NCBI GenBank assembly: GCA_027033675.1 | Contig: JALVKZ010000094.1 | Coordinates: forward strand, 1-14,544 | Length of the DNA stretch: 14,544 nucleotides | Source: Pyrodictiaceae archaeon | GTDB lineage: Archaea; Thermoproteota; Thermoprotei_A; Sulfolobales; Pyrodictiaceae | Reading direction: 5' to 3' | Shown: positions 7,466 to 13,718 of the stretch, one piece after another | Position numbering within the stretch: the stretch's first letter is position 1 | How the letters are laid out: each line of letters begins with the position of its first letter | Program-made: the position numbers and the translations under genes | The notes under the pieces: generated by a model | What the model saw: only the letters and a program-made list of their open reading frames with translations | Databases searched by the model: none | Told to the model about the DNA's origin: nothing

Positions 7466-8173
7466 ATGATTGTTCTCAACGATAATGCTGGCTCTATTGG
7501 GTTGTTGAATGAGTGGGGATGGAGTCTCTACATAGAAGCTAGGGGGCGCCGGATACTATTTGACGCAGATACTTCCCCGACGGTTATTGATAGGAATTCT
7601 AGTATCCTGGGTATTGATCTCGGTGAGCTGGACTTCGCCGTCCTGAGCCATCATCATGGAGACCATTATGGCGGGTTTAGCGCTGTCGCCGCGAGGCACC
7701 CAGGGCTACGAGTCTATGTGCCTCCGGGCGATCTTAGCTGGGCCCGTGGACTCCCACTCGACTTAGTCGTAGCTGAGGAGCCTCTAGAGGTTGTGCCCGG
7801 GTTCTGGCTGAGTGGGCCCCTTGAGGCGTGGAGTGGTTTCTATGAGCAAGCGCTGGGTTTCGAGATGGCTGGCTGGCTAATTGTGGTTGTTGGGTGTAGT
7901 CATCCCGGCGTTGATCGCCTAACTCAGCGCTTGCACGAGATAACCGGGTTACCAGTGCTGCTAGTCATAGGCGGGTTCCATGAGCCCTCTCCTAGGCAGC
8001 TCGATAACTTGGCTAGGATAGCTAGGTATATTTGCCCGATGCACTGTAGTGGCTGGCAAGCTAAGAGATACGTTGCAAAGAACTACCCCGACAAGTACTG
8101 CGAGGCAAAGACGGGGACACGGATAACAATAACCAGGAGTCTATCAGTAGTAACTGAGCATTTCCCCTACTAG
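7466..8173 (+). CDS. Metallo-beta-lactamase-fold hydrolase, dihydropterin synthase-like family
   Basis: The 235-residue protein belongs to the metallo-beta-lactamase superfamily branch often named 7,8-dihydropterin-6-methyl-4-(beta-D-ribofuranosyl)-aminobenzene-5'-phosphate synthase. Its opening, MIVLNDNAGSIGLLNEWGWSL, is typical: a short strand, then an EWG motif before ILFD. Metal ligands are visible as HHHGDH (His62, His64, Asp66, His67), GCSHPG (His146), GFHE (His172) and MHCSGW (His193). In methanogens a member makes a methanopterin precursor; in other archaea the substrate is unknown, so only metal-dependent hydrolase or lyase is safe here. The open frame begins at GTG 7451, but ATG 7466 fits the family and the promoter, with a GGTGGTCC just before. 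Its 3' end overlaps the remnant of the convergent nucleotidyltransferase gene by 30 bases. Confidence 0.85.
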   Translation: MIVLNDNAGSIGLLNEWGWSLYIEARGRRILFDADTSPTVIDRNSSILGIDLGELDFAVLSHHHGDHYGGFSAVAARHPGLRVYVPPGDLSWARGLPLDLVVAEEPLEVVPGFWLSGPLEAWSGFYEQALGFEMAGWLIVVVGCSHPGVDRLTQRLHEITGLPVLLVIGGFHEPSPRQLDNLARIARYICPMHCSGWQAKRYVAKNYPDKYCEAKTGTRITITRSLSVVTEHFPY

Positions 8174-8950
8174 TGTTGCTTTTTCTCTATTTTCTCTTAA
8201 GAGTGCTCTTGCTTCTTCAATAGCGGCCTTAACAGCCCTGCATTCGTCTCTGAATTTCTCGTCACATAGTCTGCTTTAGTGTATATCTTATTGCTTGTAG
8301 AGCTTCCTCGGCTGGTAATAAGTTTCTGTCTAGATAGTTTCGACAAATATCTGCAAGTATCGGGTCTGCTCTCTGTAGAGCCTTGTATACTACTTGCTTA
8401 GCCCAGGGTCCTTTGTAGCCATTGCTGAGGAGCACTAGCTTCGTTACCTCGCCAGCGAGAATAGGATAATAGGGATGGATTCTTTTCAGCGAACTTCACG
8501 ACTGTTCTCGAGAGGCGCTTAAGTGCTTGTCTTATTGCCTCCTCTGGAGAGGGCGCGGGGAGCAGTGTATGAAGCTTCTCGCCTAATACAAATACGCTGT
8601 TTTGCTCGAAGTCCTCCCTGTACAGTGTTAGGAACTTGTAGTCGCAGAGCGCTGAGTGGTTCTCTATCTCACTTCTAAGACACCATGCTAGGTTGATACC
8701 TCTTCTCGGCTCCTCGATACTACAGATGCGTAGCGCTGACTCGGTAGTGCTTCCTAGCACATGGTTTATCCAAGTAATATCGCCTTTGCATGCGTCGTCA
8801 ACTATATAGAATGAGTCTATGTCGCTTATATCGCTGTCATAGTCGCCTCTAACTATTGAGCCGTAGAGAACGAGTTCTACGAGACATCTCCAACAATGTG
8901 CTCTCTACTCCCTTACGAACATTACTTACTAAACACTCTAGGCTAGACAT
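8144..8950 (-). pseudogene. Broken nucleotidyltransferase gene (MNT/ANT-like fold)
   Basis: Read across frames, the minus strand encodes a protein of about 267 residues. It starts at ATG 8950 (MSSLECLVSNVRKGVE), then shifts between about 8910 and 8881 to the frame with ELVLYGSIVRGDYDSDISD. That is the GSxxRG...SDxD nucleotidyltransferase signature with both catalytic acidic residues. Near 8475-8480 the frame shifts again, from VVKFAEKN to HPYYPILAGEVTKLV. A probable third shift near 8265-8277 leads to DEKFRDECRAVKAAIEEAR, ending in TGA at 8144-8146. Each shift amounts to one extra base. The C-terminal half is helical and resembles the helical domain of ANT(3'')-like adenylyltransferases. The longest intact piece (8398-8760, 120 codons) lacks the active site, so no functional product is expected unless the shifts are sequencing errors. 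The third shift is less certain; the gene could also end at TGA 8262-8264. Confidence 0.78.
8179..8198 (+). terminator. T-rich terminator after the hydrolase gene
   Basis: GCTTTTTCTCTATTTTCTCT begins 6 bases after the hydrolase stop, with two T-runs. It lies inside the convergent pseudogene's 3' region. Confidence 0.4.
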
Positions 8951-9167
8951 CTAAAACAGCCCTACTCTTCCCGGTGTGACAGCCGGTGTTCACTCAATAA
9001 TATTCCTTTGATTCACGATAAAAACACTTTTAGTTAAAAATGAGGCACAGCGTATAGCTAGAAGCCGATGGCGTGTTTTGTAACAACTAGAATGTCGTGA
9101 GACCAATACCGGGAGACTTGTTGAGAACAATGTACGTGACTTCTTATAAGAGAAAGGCCCGCAGGTG
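8951..9167. other. Non-coding stretch between pseudogene and tRNA-Thr
   Basis: This 217-base stretch holds no reading frame or RNA motif I can support. On the minus strand, TTTTTATCG near 9020 could be the former TATA box of the broken nucleotidyltransferase gene. No repeat of the tRNA-Thr 3' end, which would mark an integrated element, is visible. Confidence 0.4.
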
Positions 9168-9245
9168 TGGAGCCGCCGCCGGGATTTGAACCCGGGACCT
9201 CCGCCTTACCAGGGCGGCGCTCCAACCAGGCTGAGCTACGGCGGC
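9168..9245 (-). tRNA. tRNA-Thr(GGT), CCA encoded
   Basis: The minus strand gives a complete intronless tRNA of 75 nt plus an encoded CCA. The acceptor stem GCCGCCG pairs with CGGCGGC, with discriminator T73 as usual for archaeal threonine tRNAs. The D-stem is GCTC with GAGC, followed by G26. The anticodon arm CCGCC-CTGGTAA-GGCGG shows anticodon GGT, reading ACC and ACT. The T-arm is CCGGG-TTCAAAT-CCCGG. Encoded CCA here contrasts with the tRNA-Pro gene in this window, which lacks it. Confidence 0.95.
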
Positions 9246-9264
9246 GCCCCGTGAGGATTGTAGT

Positions 9265-9274
9265 CCGTTTTAGT
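9265..9274 (-). promoter_or_regulatory. TATA-like box for tRNA-Thr
   Basis: On the minus strand ACTAAAACGG centres about 25 bases before the first base of tRNA-Thr, which is the spacing expected for an archaeal tRNA promoter. Confidence 0.35.
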
Positions 9275-9336
9275 CCTGGTTAGTAAGCTTTACTCGAAGC
9301 AGTCTCATATACTGCTCTATTTATGGCTACTAGGTG

Positions 9337-10215
9337 TTATTTTCCTCTTGTTACTAGCATTATTGCTATTGTGGCTATTATGGCTGCTACTACGTGTCTT
9401 TTTCCTGGCTTCTCCTCTGTAGTGTGCTTCATTATCGCTGTGAAGGCGACTGTGTGTAGTGGGAATAGGCCTATTAGGACTACTGCGTTAGCTACGTCTA
9501 GCTCTGTTAGTGAGTAATAGCGGCTTAGCTGTGCTAGCGCGACGCTCATCGCCGCCGCTATCATGTATCCATGTTCTCTGCTTAGGCGTAGAAGATTACT
9601 GTGCTGCTTCTTAGCGATAACTAGGAGTGCTGCAAAGGGCAGCGCGACTGTATAGGATATTGCCGTGCCTGTTACTGGGTCTCCTCCGTGGTATGCAGCG
9701 TATCTCACCATTATTGTTGCAGTTGCAAAGACGAGGCTCGCTGAGAGCGCTGCTACTACTCCTAGGAGGTGATGCTCGCCGTGAAAGGATTTTCCGCTTG
9801 GCCTTGTGGATGCTATGTAGACTGCTATGCTTGCCAGCACTACTCCTAGTAGTTGGAGATATGTTAGCTTCTCGCCGAGGAGAGGCCAGGCTAGGAGGGC
9901 TGAGAGTGCTGTTACGGGGCTCGTGGCGACTGTCGCTGTTGCTGCGCCTAGATTCGCTACAGCTATATAGAAGAGGAGCCTGCCAGCAACGAAGTTTAGT
10001 AGCCCTGCGATAATATATGCTGTTAGAGCACTTAGCCCCATAGCTAGGGATCCTATAGCTGGTACTGTTAGCCAGAGTATTGGCGTGCCTACCAAGAGGC
10101 TTATCAACAGATTCATATAGGGAGAGAGGCGCCGAGATGCTGCTCGAACAAGGCTATCACTTAGACCAAATAATAAGCCTGCACCGAAAGCCGCTAGGTA
10201 TCCTGTCTCGCTCAC
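9337..10215 (-). CDS. EamA/DMT-family transporter
   Basis: The 292-residue protein is almost wholly hydrophobic, with about ten membrane segments arranged as two EamA repeats (about residues 6-137 and 148-290), each ending in the typical pattern of a GE-containing helix pair (LLGEKLTYLQLLGVVLASIAVYI in the first repeat). A short charged loop near residues 138-147 (RPSGKSFHGEHH) separates the halves, and the second repeat contains a charged break (KHTTEEKPGKRH) before the last helix. The family includes exporters of amino acids, nucleosides and other metabolites; nothing here identifies the substrate. Start is GTG 10215 with only a weak purine-rich stretch before it. The gene is divergent from trm1 over a 136-base gap and seems monocistronic. 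Confidence 0.87.
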   Translation of the reverse strand: MSETGYLAAFGAGLLFGLSDSLVRAASRRLSPYMNLLISLLVGTPILWLTVPAIGSLAMGLSALTAYIIAGLLNFVAGRLLFYIAVANLGAATATVATSPVTALSALLAWPLLGEKLTYLQLLGVVLASIAVYIASTRPSGKSFHGEHHLLGVVAALSASLVFATATIMVRYAAYHGGDPVTGTAISYTVALPFAALLVIAKKQHSNLLRLSREHGYMIAAAMSVALAQLSRYYSLTELDVANAVVLIGLFPLHTVAFTAIMKHTTEEKPGKRHVVAAIIATIAIMLVTRGK

Positions 10216-10280
10216 GGCTTTTCTTTTCCCTTGTGCCTAGGCCTTGGCGGGTCCCGGGGTGTAAGATTTCTTGCTCGAAA

Positions 10281-10289
10281 CAATATAGC
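10281..10289 (+). promoter_or_regulatory. TATA-like box for trm1
   Basis: CAATATAGC lies about 65 bases before the ATG at 10352; the expected transcript would carry a leader of about 40 nt. The leader includes a GC-rich stretch with two GGGCCC copies and ends with GGTGCACC close to the ATG. Confidence 0.3.
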
Positions 10290-10351
10290 GCCAGGTATGG
10301 GGCCCTGGGCCCAGCGTCGCAGGGAAGCAAGAAGCCTATGGGTGCACCTTA

Positions 10352-11593
10352 ATGAGCACTATTGTTGACCTCGAGGCTCTCTCCGAGAAGCTCGGTTACC
10401 CGGTGGAGATTGCATCGGAGGGCTCTGTGAGGCTAATCGTGCCCAGTATGGAGAGGTATAGGCGGAGAGACGGTGTATATGAGCCTGCATGGGCCCCTGT
10501 ATTCTATAACCCGCGCATGGCGCTTAACCGTGACATATCCGTGTTGTTCCTATCAGCTTATTCCGAGCTACGCGGACTCAACGAGCTAGTCGTCTTTGAG
10601 CCCCTGACGGGGAGCGGGGTTAGGGCTGTTCGCTACGCTGCCGAGACTGGGGCATACGTTTATACAGCTGATATTAGCCCTGCTGCTGCAAGACTTGCTG
10701 CGCTCAATGCTCAGATAAACCGTGTCGGGGAACTGGTTAGGGTAGAGGTCGCTGACGCTAACGAGGCCATGCACCGCCTGGCGAGGCGCGGTATAAGACC
10801 AACGCTGATAGATATAGATCCCTTCGGCTCACCGCTACCATTCCTTGATTCAGCTATAGAGTCTCTTAGCGTAGGAGGGGTACTGGCCATCACTGCTACC
10901 GATACTGCGCCCCTGGCTGGTACTCATCCACGTGCACTTAGGCGCAAATACGATGTTATCCCGGGAAGAACTGCTTGGGAGAAAGAGCAAGCCGTGAGAA
11001 TACTTGCTGGCTACATTATTAGGAGAGCTGCAGCACACGAGTACGGCGCTAAAATACTATTGGCCTATTATAGCGACTATTATGTAAGGGTCTATGCCGA
11101 GCTACGAAGAGGAGCACGGAGAGCCGACGAGGCTCTTGAGCAGTTAAGCTATGGCATCTACTGCCCTATTTGTAACTTCACAGGGTACATCAATTACCCC
11201 GGGCCTCGTTGCCCCCACTGCGGGGCGAGACCAATAATAGTTGGCCCACTGCATAGGGGCAAGCTGTGCGACGAAGAACTAGTTGAGGCCATGGAGAAGA
11301 GAATAGATAGAATGAAGCTAGCTGAGAGCAAGCGTGCTAGGAAGCTGCTAAGCCAATTACGCAGTGAATGCAGTATAGAGAAACCCTATTATCGCCTTGA
11401 CAAGATATGTAGCATGCTTCATTTAAGCATGCCGAGAGTAGAGGAGGTTGTCAGGGAGCTAAACCAGCTTGGCTACAGAGCGGCGCGTACACACTTTGAC
11501 CCTAGAGGATTTAGGACTAATGCTCCCCACATTATCACAATAGACACTGTATATCAATTAGCATCGAGGAGAATGATGACTATAAGGAGCTGA
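10352..11593 (+). CDS. trm1: tRNA (guanine(26)-N2)-dimethyltransferase Trm1
   Basis: This SAM-dependent enzyme makes m2G and m2,2G at position 26 of tRNAs. The 413-residue protein has the Rossmann-type SAM site (FEPLTGSGVRAVRYA, about 82-96) and the family's catalytic DPFGSP motif (Asp156 to Pro161). It also has a zinc site of the archaeal form, CPIC (Cys271 and Cys274) with CPHC (Cys287 and Cys290), and a C-terminal winged-helix-like domain (about 340-405). The N-terminal region includes NPRMALNRDISVL, the substrate-side motif. Length is normal (about 380-410 in archaea). ATG 10352 is the only plausible start; the preceding ATG frame ends in TAA overlapping it. Both tRNA genes in the window carry G26, the expected target. 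Confidence 0.95.
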   Translation: MSTIVDLEALSEKLGYPVEIASEGSVRLIVPSMERYRRRDGVYEPAWAPVFYNPRMALNRDISVLFLSAYSELRGLNELVVFEPLTGSGVRAVRYAAETGAYVYTADISPAAARLAALNAQINRVGELVRVEVADANEAMHRLARRGIRPTLIDIDPFGSPLPFLDSAIESLSVGGVLAITATDTAPLAGTHPRALRRKYDVIPGRTAWEKEQAVRILAGYIIRRAAAHEYGAKILLAYYSDYYVRVYAELRRGARRADEALEQLSYGIYCPICNFTGYINYPGPRCPHCGARPIIVGPLHRGKLCDEELVEAMEKRIDRMKLAESKRARKLLSQLRSECSIEKPYYRLDKICSMLHLSMPRVEEVVRELNQLGYRAARTHFDPRGFRTNAPHIITIDTVYQLASRRMMTIRS

Positions 11594-11595
11594 AC

Positions 11596-11617
11596 TTTTC
11601 TCCTCGACTGAGAGGAG
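11596..11617. terminator. T-run and small hairpin between trm1 and the RPC34-like gene
   Basis: A short T-run (CTTTTC) follows the trm1 stop and leads into CTCCTC-gactga-GAGGAG, a perfect 6-bp hairpin. The convergent RPC34-like gene ends at 11628. Either strand could use the structure for termination. Confidence 0.35.
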
Positions 11618-11627
11618 TTATGGCTTA

Positions 11628-12059
11628 CTACTCAGCCATTAGCTGTCTTATGGTTCTTATCTTGCTATTAATCCATGATGCAAGAATGGGGCATGTAGAG
11701 GGATCGTAGAAGCCTCCATTATGGCACTTGTCTAGGTTCCTGCACGTAAAGCACGGGATCTCGATAGCGTTACCTATCTTTATACTTATTTTTGGTTTTT
11801 TCTTAACCTGCTTCGCTAGGAAGAGCTTGTATGTTCTCCTACCGTTATGCACTGTTGGCTCTCTAACAATAAGACCCTTCTTAAGAAGACGAAGTGCTAA
11901 GCGCGAGCCTTCACGGCTATCGAGGCCTAGCATTTTCCACAGCTCGTGTTGATATACTCCCTCGTCTCCTCTTTCTCGGATAAGTTGTAGGGCTTTATTC
12001 TCTAGCTCTTCGAGACCGCTTCTGCGCGTACCGATAGACGAGTCTATCATGGCTGACAA
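11628..12059 (-). CDS. RPC34/RPC39-like winged-helix Fe-S protein
   Basis: The 143-residue protein has an N-terminal winged helix (about 15-82; ELENKALQLIRERGDEGVYQ, then a recognition helix SREGSRLALRLLKKG and a wing HNGRRTYKLF). The C-terminus is Cys-rich, CFTCRNLDKCHNGGF...STCPILASWI, with Cys103, 106, 112 and 123. This spacing and the CHxGG and CPIxxxWI blocks match the Fe-S module at the end of eukaryotic RNA polymerase III subunit RPC39/RPC34, for which crenarchaeal orthologues have been described. In eukaryotes the subunit helps recruit TFIIIB and open promoters; the crenarchaeal role is unsettled, but transcription is likely, and TFB is encoded next. Start TTG 12059 has GAGGGAAG 8 nt upstream; ATG 12050 is an alternative. 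A TATA-like box at 12097-12104 suggests its own promoter. Confidence 0.8.
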   Translation of the reverse strand: MSAMIDSSIGTRRSGLEELENKALQLIRERGDEGVYQHELWKMLGLDSREGSRLALRLLKKGLIVREPTVHNGRRTYKLFLAKQVKKKPKISIKIGNAIEIPCFTCRNLDKCHNGGFYDPSTCPILASWINSKIRTIRQLMAE

Positions 12060-12096
12060 GGCCTATTCTTCCCTCATATCCTGGCTTCTCTTCATT

Positions 12097-12104
12097 CATA
12101 TATG
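12097..12104 (-). promoter_or_regulatory. TATA-like box for the RPC34-like gene
   Basis: CATATATG, the same on both strands, centres about 42 nt before TTG 12059. Transcription would start near 12075, so the leader would begin at the GAGGGAAG ribosome-binding site. The rest of the 245-base gap to the tfb stop holds no gene I can support. Confidence 0.4.
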
Positions 12105-12287
12105 GTCAGTGGATGAGGGATTACGTGTCATCTTAGTATAGTTTTGCGTAACCCAGTCTCTATTACTGTATCTTAGCCTGCCTATATCTCTATCTAGTAC
12201 CGGGAATGAATAAGTTTAAGTTGCTGGGATAACTCTGGGCAGGAGAATATAAAGCAAGTAATGTTACTTACAAAATACCGCGTGATT

Positions 12288-12298
12288 AGTAAAAATCA
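12288..12298 (-). terminator. T-run after tfb
   Basis: On the minus strand TGATTTTTACT follows the tfb stop by about 7 bases. TGATT and AATCA around it could form a weak 5-bp stem. Confidence 0.35.
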
Positions 12299-12304
12299 TG
12301 ACTA

Positions 12305-13189
12305 TTAGAGGCGGACCTCAATGTAGAAGTTGTCTACTATGTCTCGGTACCGATTCCTTATTGTTGCATCCGTTACACCTATTGCGCGTGCAACTGCTAG
12401 CTGGTTCCGCTTCTGGTCAAGCAGTATTGAGGCGAGATATATTGAGGCAGCCGCGAGCGCCTCGGGCGGCTTGCCTTGCGCGAGCCCTGTTCTTACAAGC
12501 ATCGTTGAGAACCTCATTGCCAGGGCTTCTACCTCGCCGCTGAGGCTGAGCTTAGAAGCTATACGGGATATGAACATTTGAGGCTTGGGAGGTGCTGCTG
12601 GGCGTACTTTTAGCTTTGTTACTATCCTCCTATAGGCTCTCCACACGTCTTGCTCGCTTATGCCTAGTACCTCTGCGGCATCCCTCATGGTTAATGGATG
12701 GCGCTCTATCCTTGCCGCTATGACTGCCGCTGCTGCTATGTATTCTTGTAGGTTATTCTTCCTAAGAATGTTCATTGAGTAGAGTTGCCTGATTAGCTTG
12801 GCCATTGTCTCTGCTACCCTGCTTGGTAATCTAAGCTTACTAGCTGCTCGGTTTGCTTCCTGGAGTATACTGATTAGCTTCTTTTGCCCATGTGTACGAA
12901 GGCTTGCTTGTAGCGCGACGAGTTTCCTTGCACGTAGCTCTGTTCTTTTCGCATAGATGTAGGTTGTTAGGCCGTGGTCGTGTATTCTCTCTGTTAGCGG
13001 CGCGCCAACCCTGCTGCGCCTTGTGCGGTCTTCCTCGTTGAAGCTTCTCCACTCGGGGCCTAGGTCTATTGGTGCCTCTTCTATGACGTATCCGCATCTG
13101 CTGCATACAAGTCTTCCATCGGGCTGTCTATGAGCGTATAGTCTTAAGGGTGCACCGCAATTGGGGCAATACTCTGGAAGGGGGCTCAT
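12305..13189 (-). CDS. tfb: Transcription initiation factor B (TFB), divergent
   Basis: TFB bridges TBP-bound promoter DNA and RNA polymerase. The 294-residue protein shows the N-terminal zinc ribbon (CPNC at 8-11, CSRC at 29-32), the B-reader region (EWRSFNEEDRTRRSRVGAPL, about 46-65, then TERIHDHGLTTYI), and two cyclin-like repeats (about 103-195 and 200-290; the second ends with ARAIGVTDATIRNRYRDI, the usual BRE-reading helix-turn-helix). The stretch between reader and core is unusual: the LRKWQ-type linker common in archaeal TFBs is absent, replaced by about 25 residues starting YAKRTELRARKLVAL. The second cyclin repeat is much better conserved than the first. ATG 13189 overlaps the gar1 stop as ATGA, so the two genes are translationally coupled. 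It may be a secondary paralogue or simply a lineage-specific form. Confidence 0.92.
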   Translation of the reverse strand: MSPLPEYCPNCGAPLRLYAHRQPDGRLVCSRCGYVIEEAPIDLGPEWRSFNEEDRTRRSRVGAPLTERIHDHGLTTYIYAKRTELRARKLVALQASLRTHGQKKLISILQEANRAASKLRLPSRVAETMAKLIRQLYSMNILRKNNLQEYIAAAAVIAARIERHPLTMRDAAEVLGISEQDVWRAYRRIVTKLKVRPAAPPKPQMFISRIASKLSLSGEVEALAMRFSTMLVRTGLAQGKPPEALAAASIYLASILLDQKRNQLAVARAIGVTDATIRNRYRDIVDNFYIEVRL

Positions 13190-13584
13190 CTTTTCGCGCC
13201 TCTACCTCTTCTCTCTCGGCGAGCCCGCCCCCTTCTTGGCCGAGGCTGGCCCTGGGCCTTGGTTTCGCGTGGCGTCTTCCCTCGTCCTGGTTTGCGTTCT
13301 CGTGTAGGCCTCTTGGCCTTTCTTTGTCTCCTCCTGGGTGGGCGTGGGATCTTGTAGTATAGGGTTTCTCCCTCGTAGACCTTGATCTCCTTGTTAGCTG
13401 GCTTTACTACGGCGTAGGGGTTCTTCACTGGGCCTATTATGTCTAGGAGTGTACCTATTTTCTTCAAGTCTCGGTCATAGACTGGGACGTTGAGGGGTGG
13501 TAGTTTCTCGGCTTCCTCTTTCTCCAGCCTTGCTACTATATAGCCGTTTCTCGTCATGTGCAGCACGGTTCCTAGTCGCTTCAA
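13186..13584 (-). CDS. gar1: H/ACA ribonucleoprotein protein Gar1
   Basis: Gar1 binds Cbf5 in H/ACA RNPs that direct rRNA pseudouridylation. The core beta-barrel (residues 1-80) has the family pattern: KRLGTVLHMTRNGYIVAR, VPVYDRDLKKIGTLLDIIGPVKNPYAVVK and GETLYYK. After it comes a tail of about 52 residues (81-132) with 20 Arg plus many Pro, Gly and Lys, including RGR and RGRG. Most archaeal Gar1 proteins end near residue 80-100 and lack such a tail; eukaryotic Gar1 has Arg-Gly-rich ends. TTG 13584 is the start, with GAGGG 8 nt upstream. The gene is first in an operon with tfb, overlapping by 4 bases, an arrangement seen in other archaea. Upstream lies a perfect 12-bp palindrome. Confidence 0.92.
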   Translation of the reverse strand: MKRLGTVLHMTRNGYIVARLEKEEAEKLPPLNVPVYDRDLKKIGTLLDIIGPVKNPYAVVKPANKEIKVYEGETLYYKIPRPPRRRQRKAKRPTRERKPGRGKTPRETKAQGQPRPRRGRARRERRGRGAKR

Positions 13585-13592
13585 GCTGTACT

Positions 13593-13604
13593 ACCCTCGA
13601 GGGT
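13593..13604. repeat. 12-bp perfect palindrome before gar1
   Basis: ACCCTCGAGGGT reads the same on both strands and sits 9 bases before the gar1 TTG start. Its GAGGG half also forms the gar1 ribosome-binding site. It may be an operator for autoregulation of gar1-tfb, an mRNA hairpin masking the ribosome-binding site, or chance. Confidence 0.4.
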
Positions 13605-13671
13605 GGAGGGGGCGGGCCCCCCTTCTTAATCCTTGTATGCTGTAGTATAGTTGATACACTCTATCTCGCGT

Positions 13672-13680
13672 GCTTAAAAG
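13672..13680 (+). promoter_or_regulatory. TATA-like box for the ketopantoate-reductase-like gene
   Basis: GCTTAAAAG is a typical crenarchaeal TATA sequence. Transcription would start near 13702, leaving a short leader with GGAGGG at 13709-13714 before GTG 13719. Confidence 0.5.
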
Positions 13681-13718
13681 AGGAGGGGCTCTTAGTACCC
13701 TGTCTTGTGGAGGGATAA

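Noticed and set aside
8398..8760. Intact 120-codon frame as a stand-alone gene
   Set aside because: It begins after the catalytic motif and reads as the middle of the broken nucleotidyltransferase; coherent protein continues in other frames on both sides.
6798..9245. Possible integrated element between the two tRNA genes
   Set aside because: No integrase, no repeat of either tRNA 3' end and no phage or plasmid genes are visible; eL38 in the interval is a chromosomal core gene.
9627..10013. 128-codon plus-strand frame within the EamA transporter gene
   Set aside because: Its Leu/Arg-rich translation is the typical shadow of an antisense membrane-protein gene.
12256..12269. Near-palindrome AAGTAA-TG-TTACTT after tfb
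   Set aside because: It lies downstream of tfb and far from the next gene's promoter; at this AT content a 6-bp inverted repeat may be chance.
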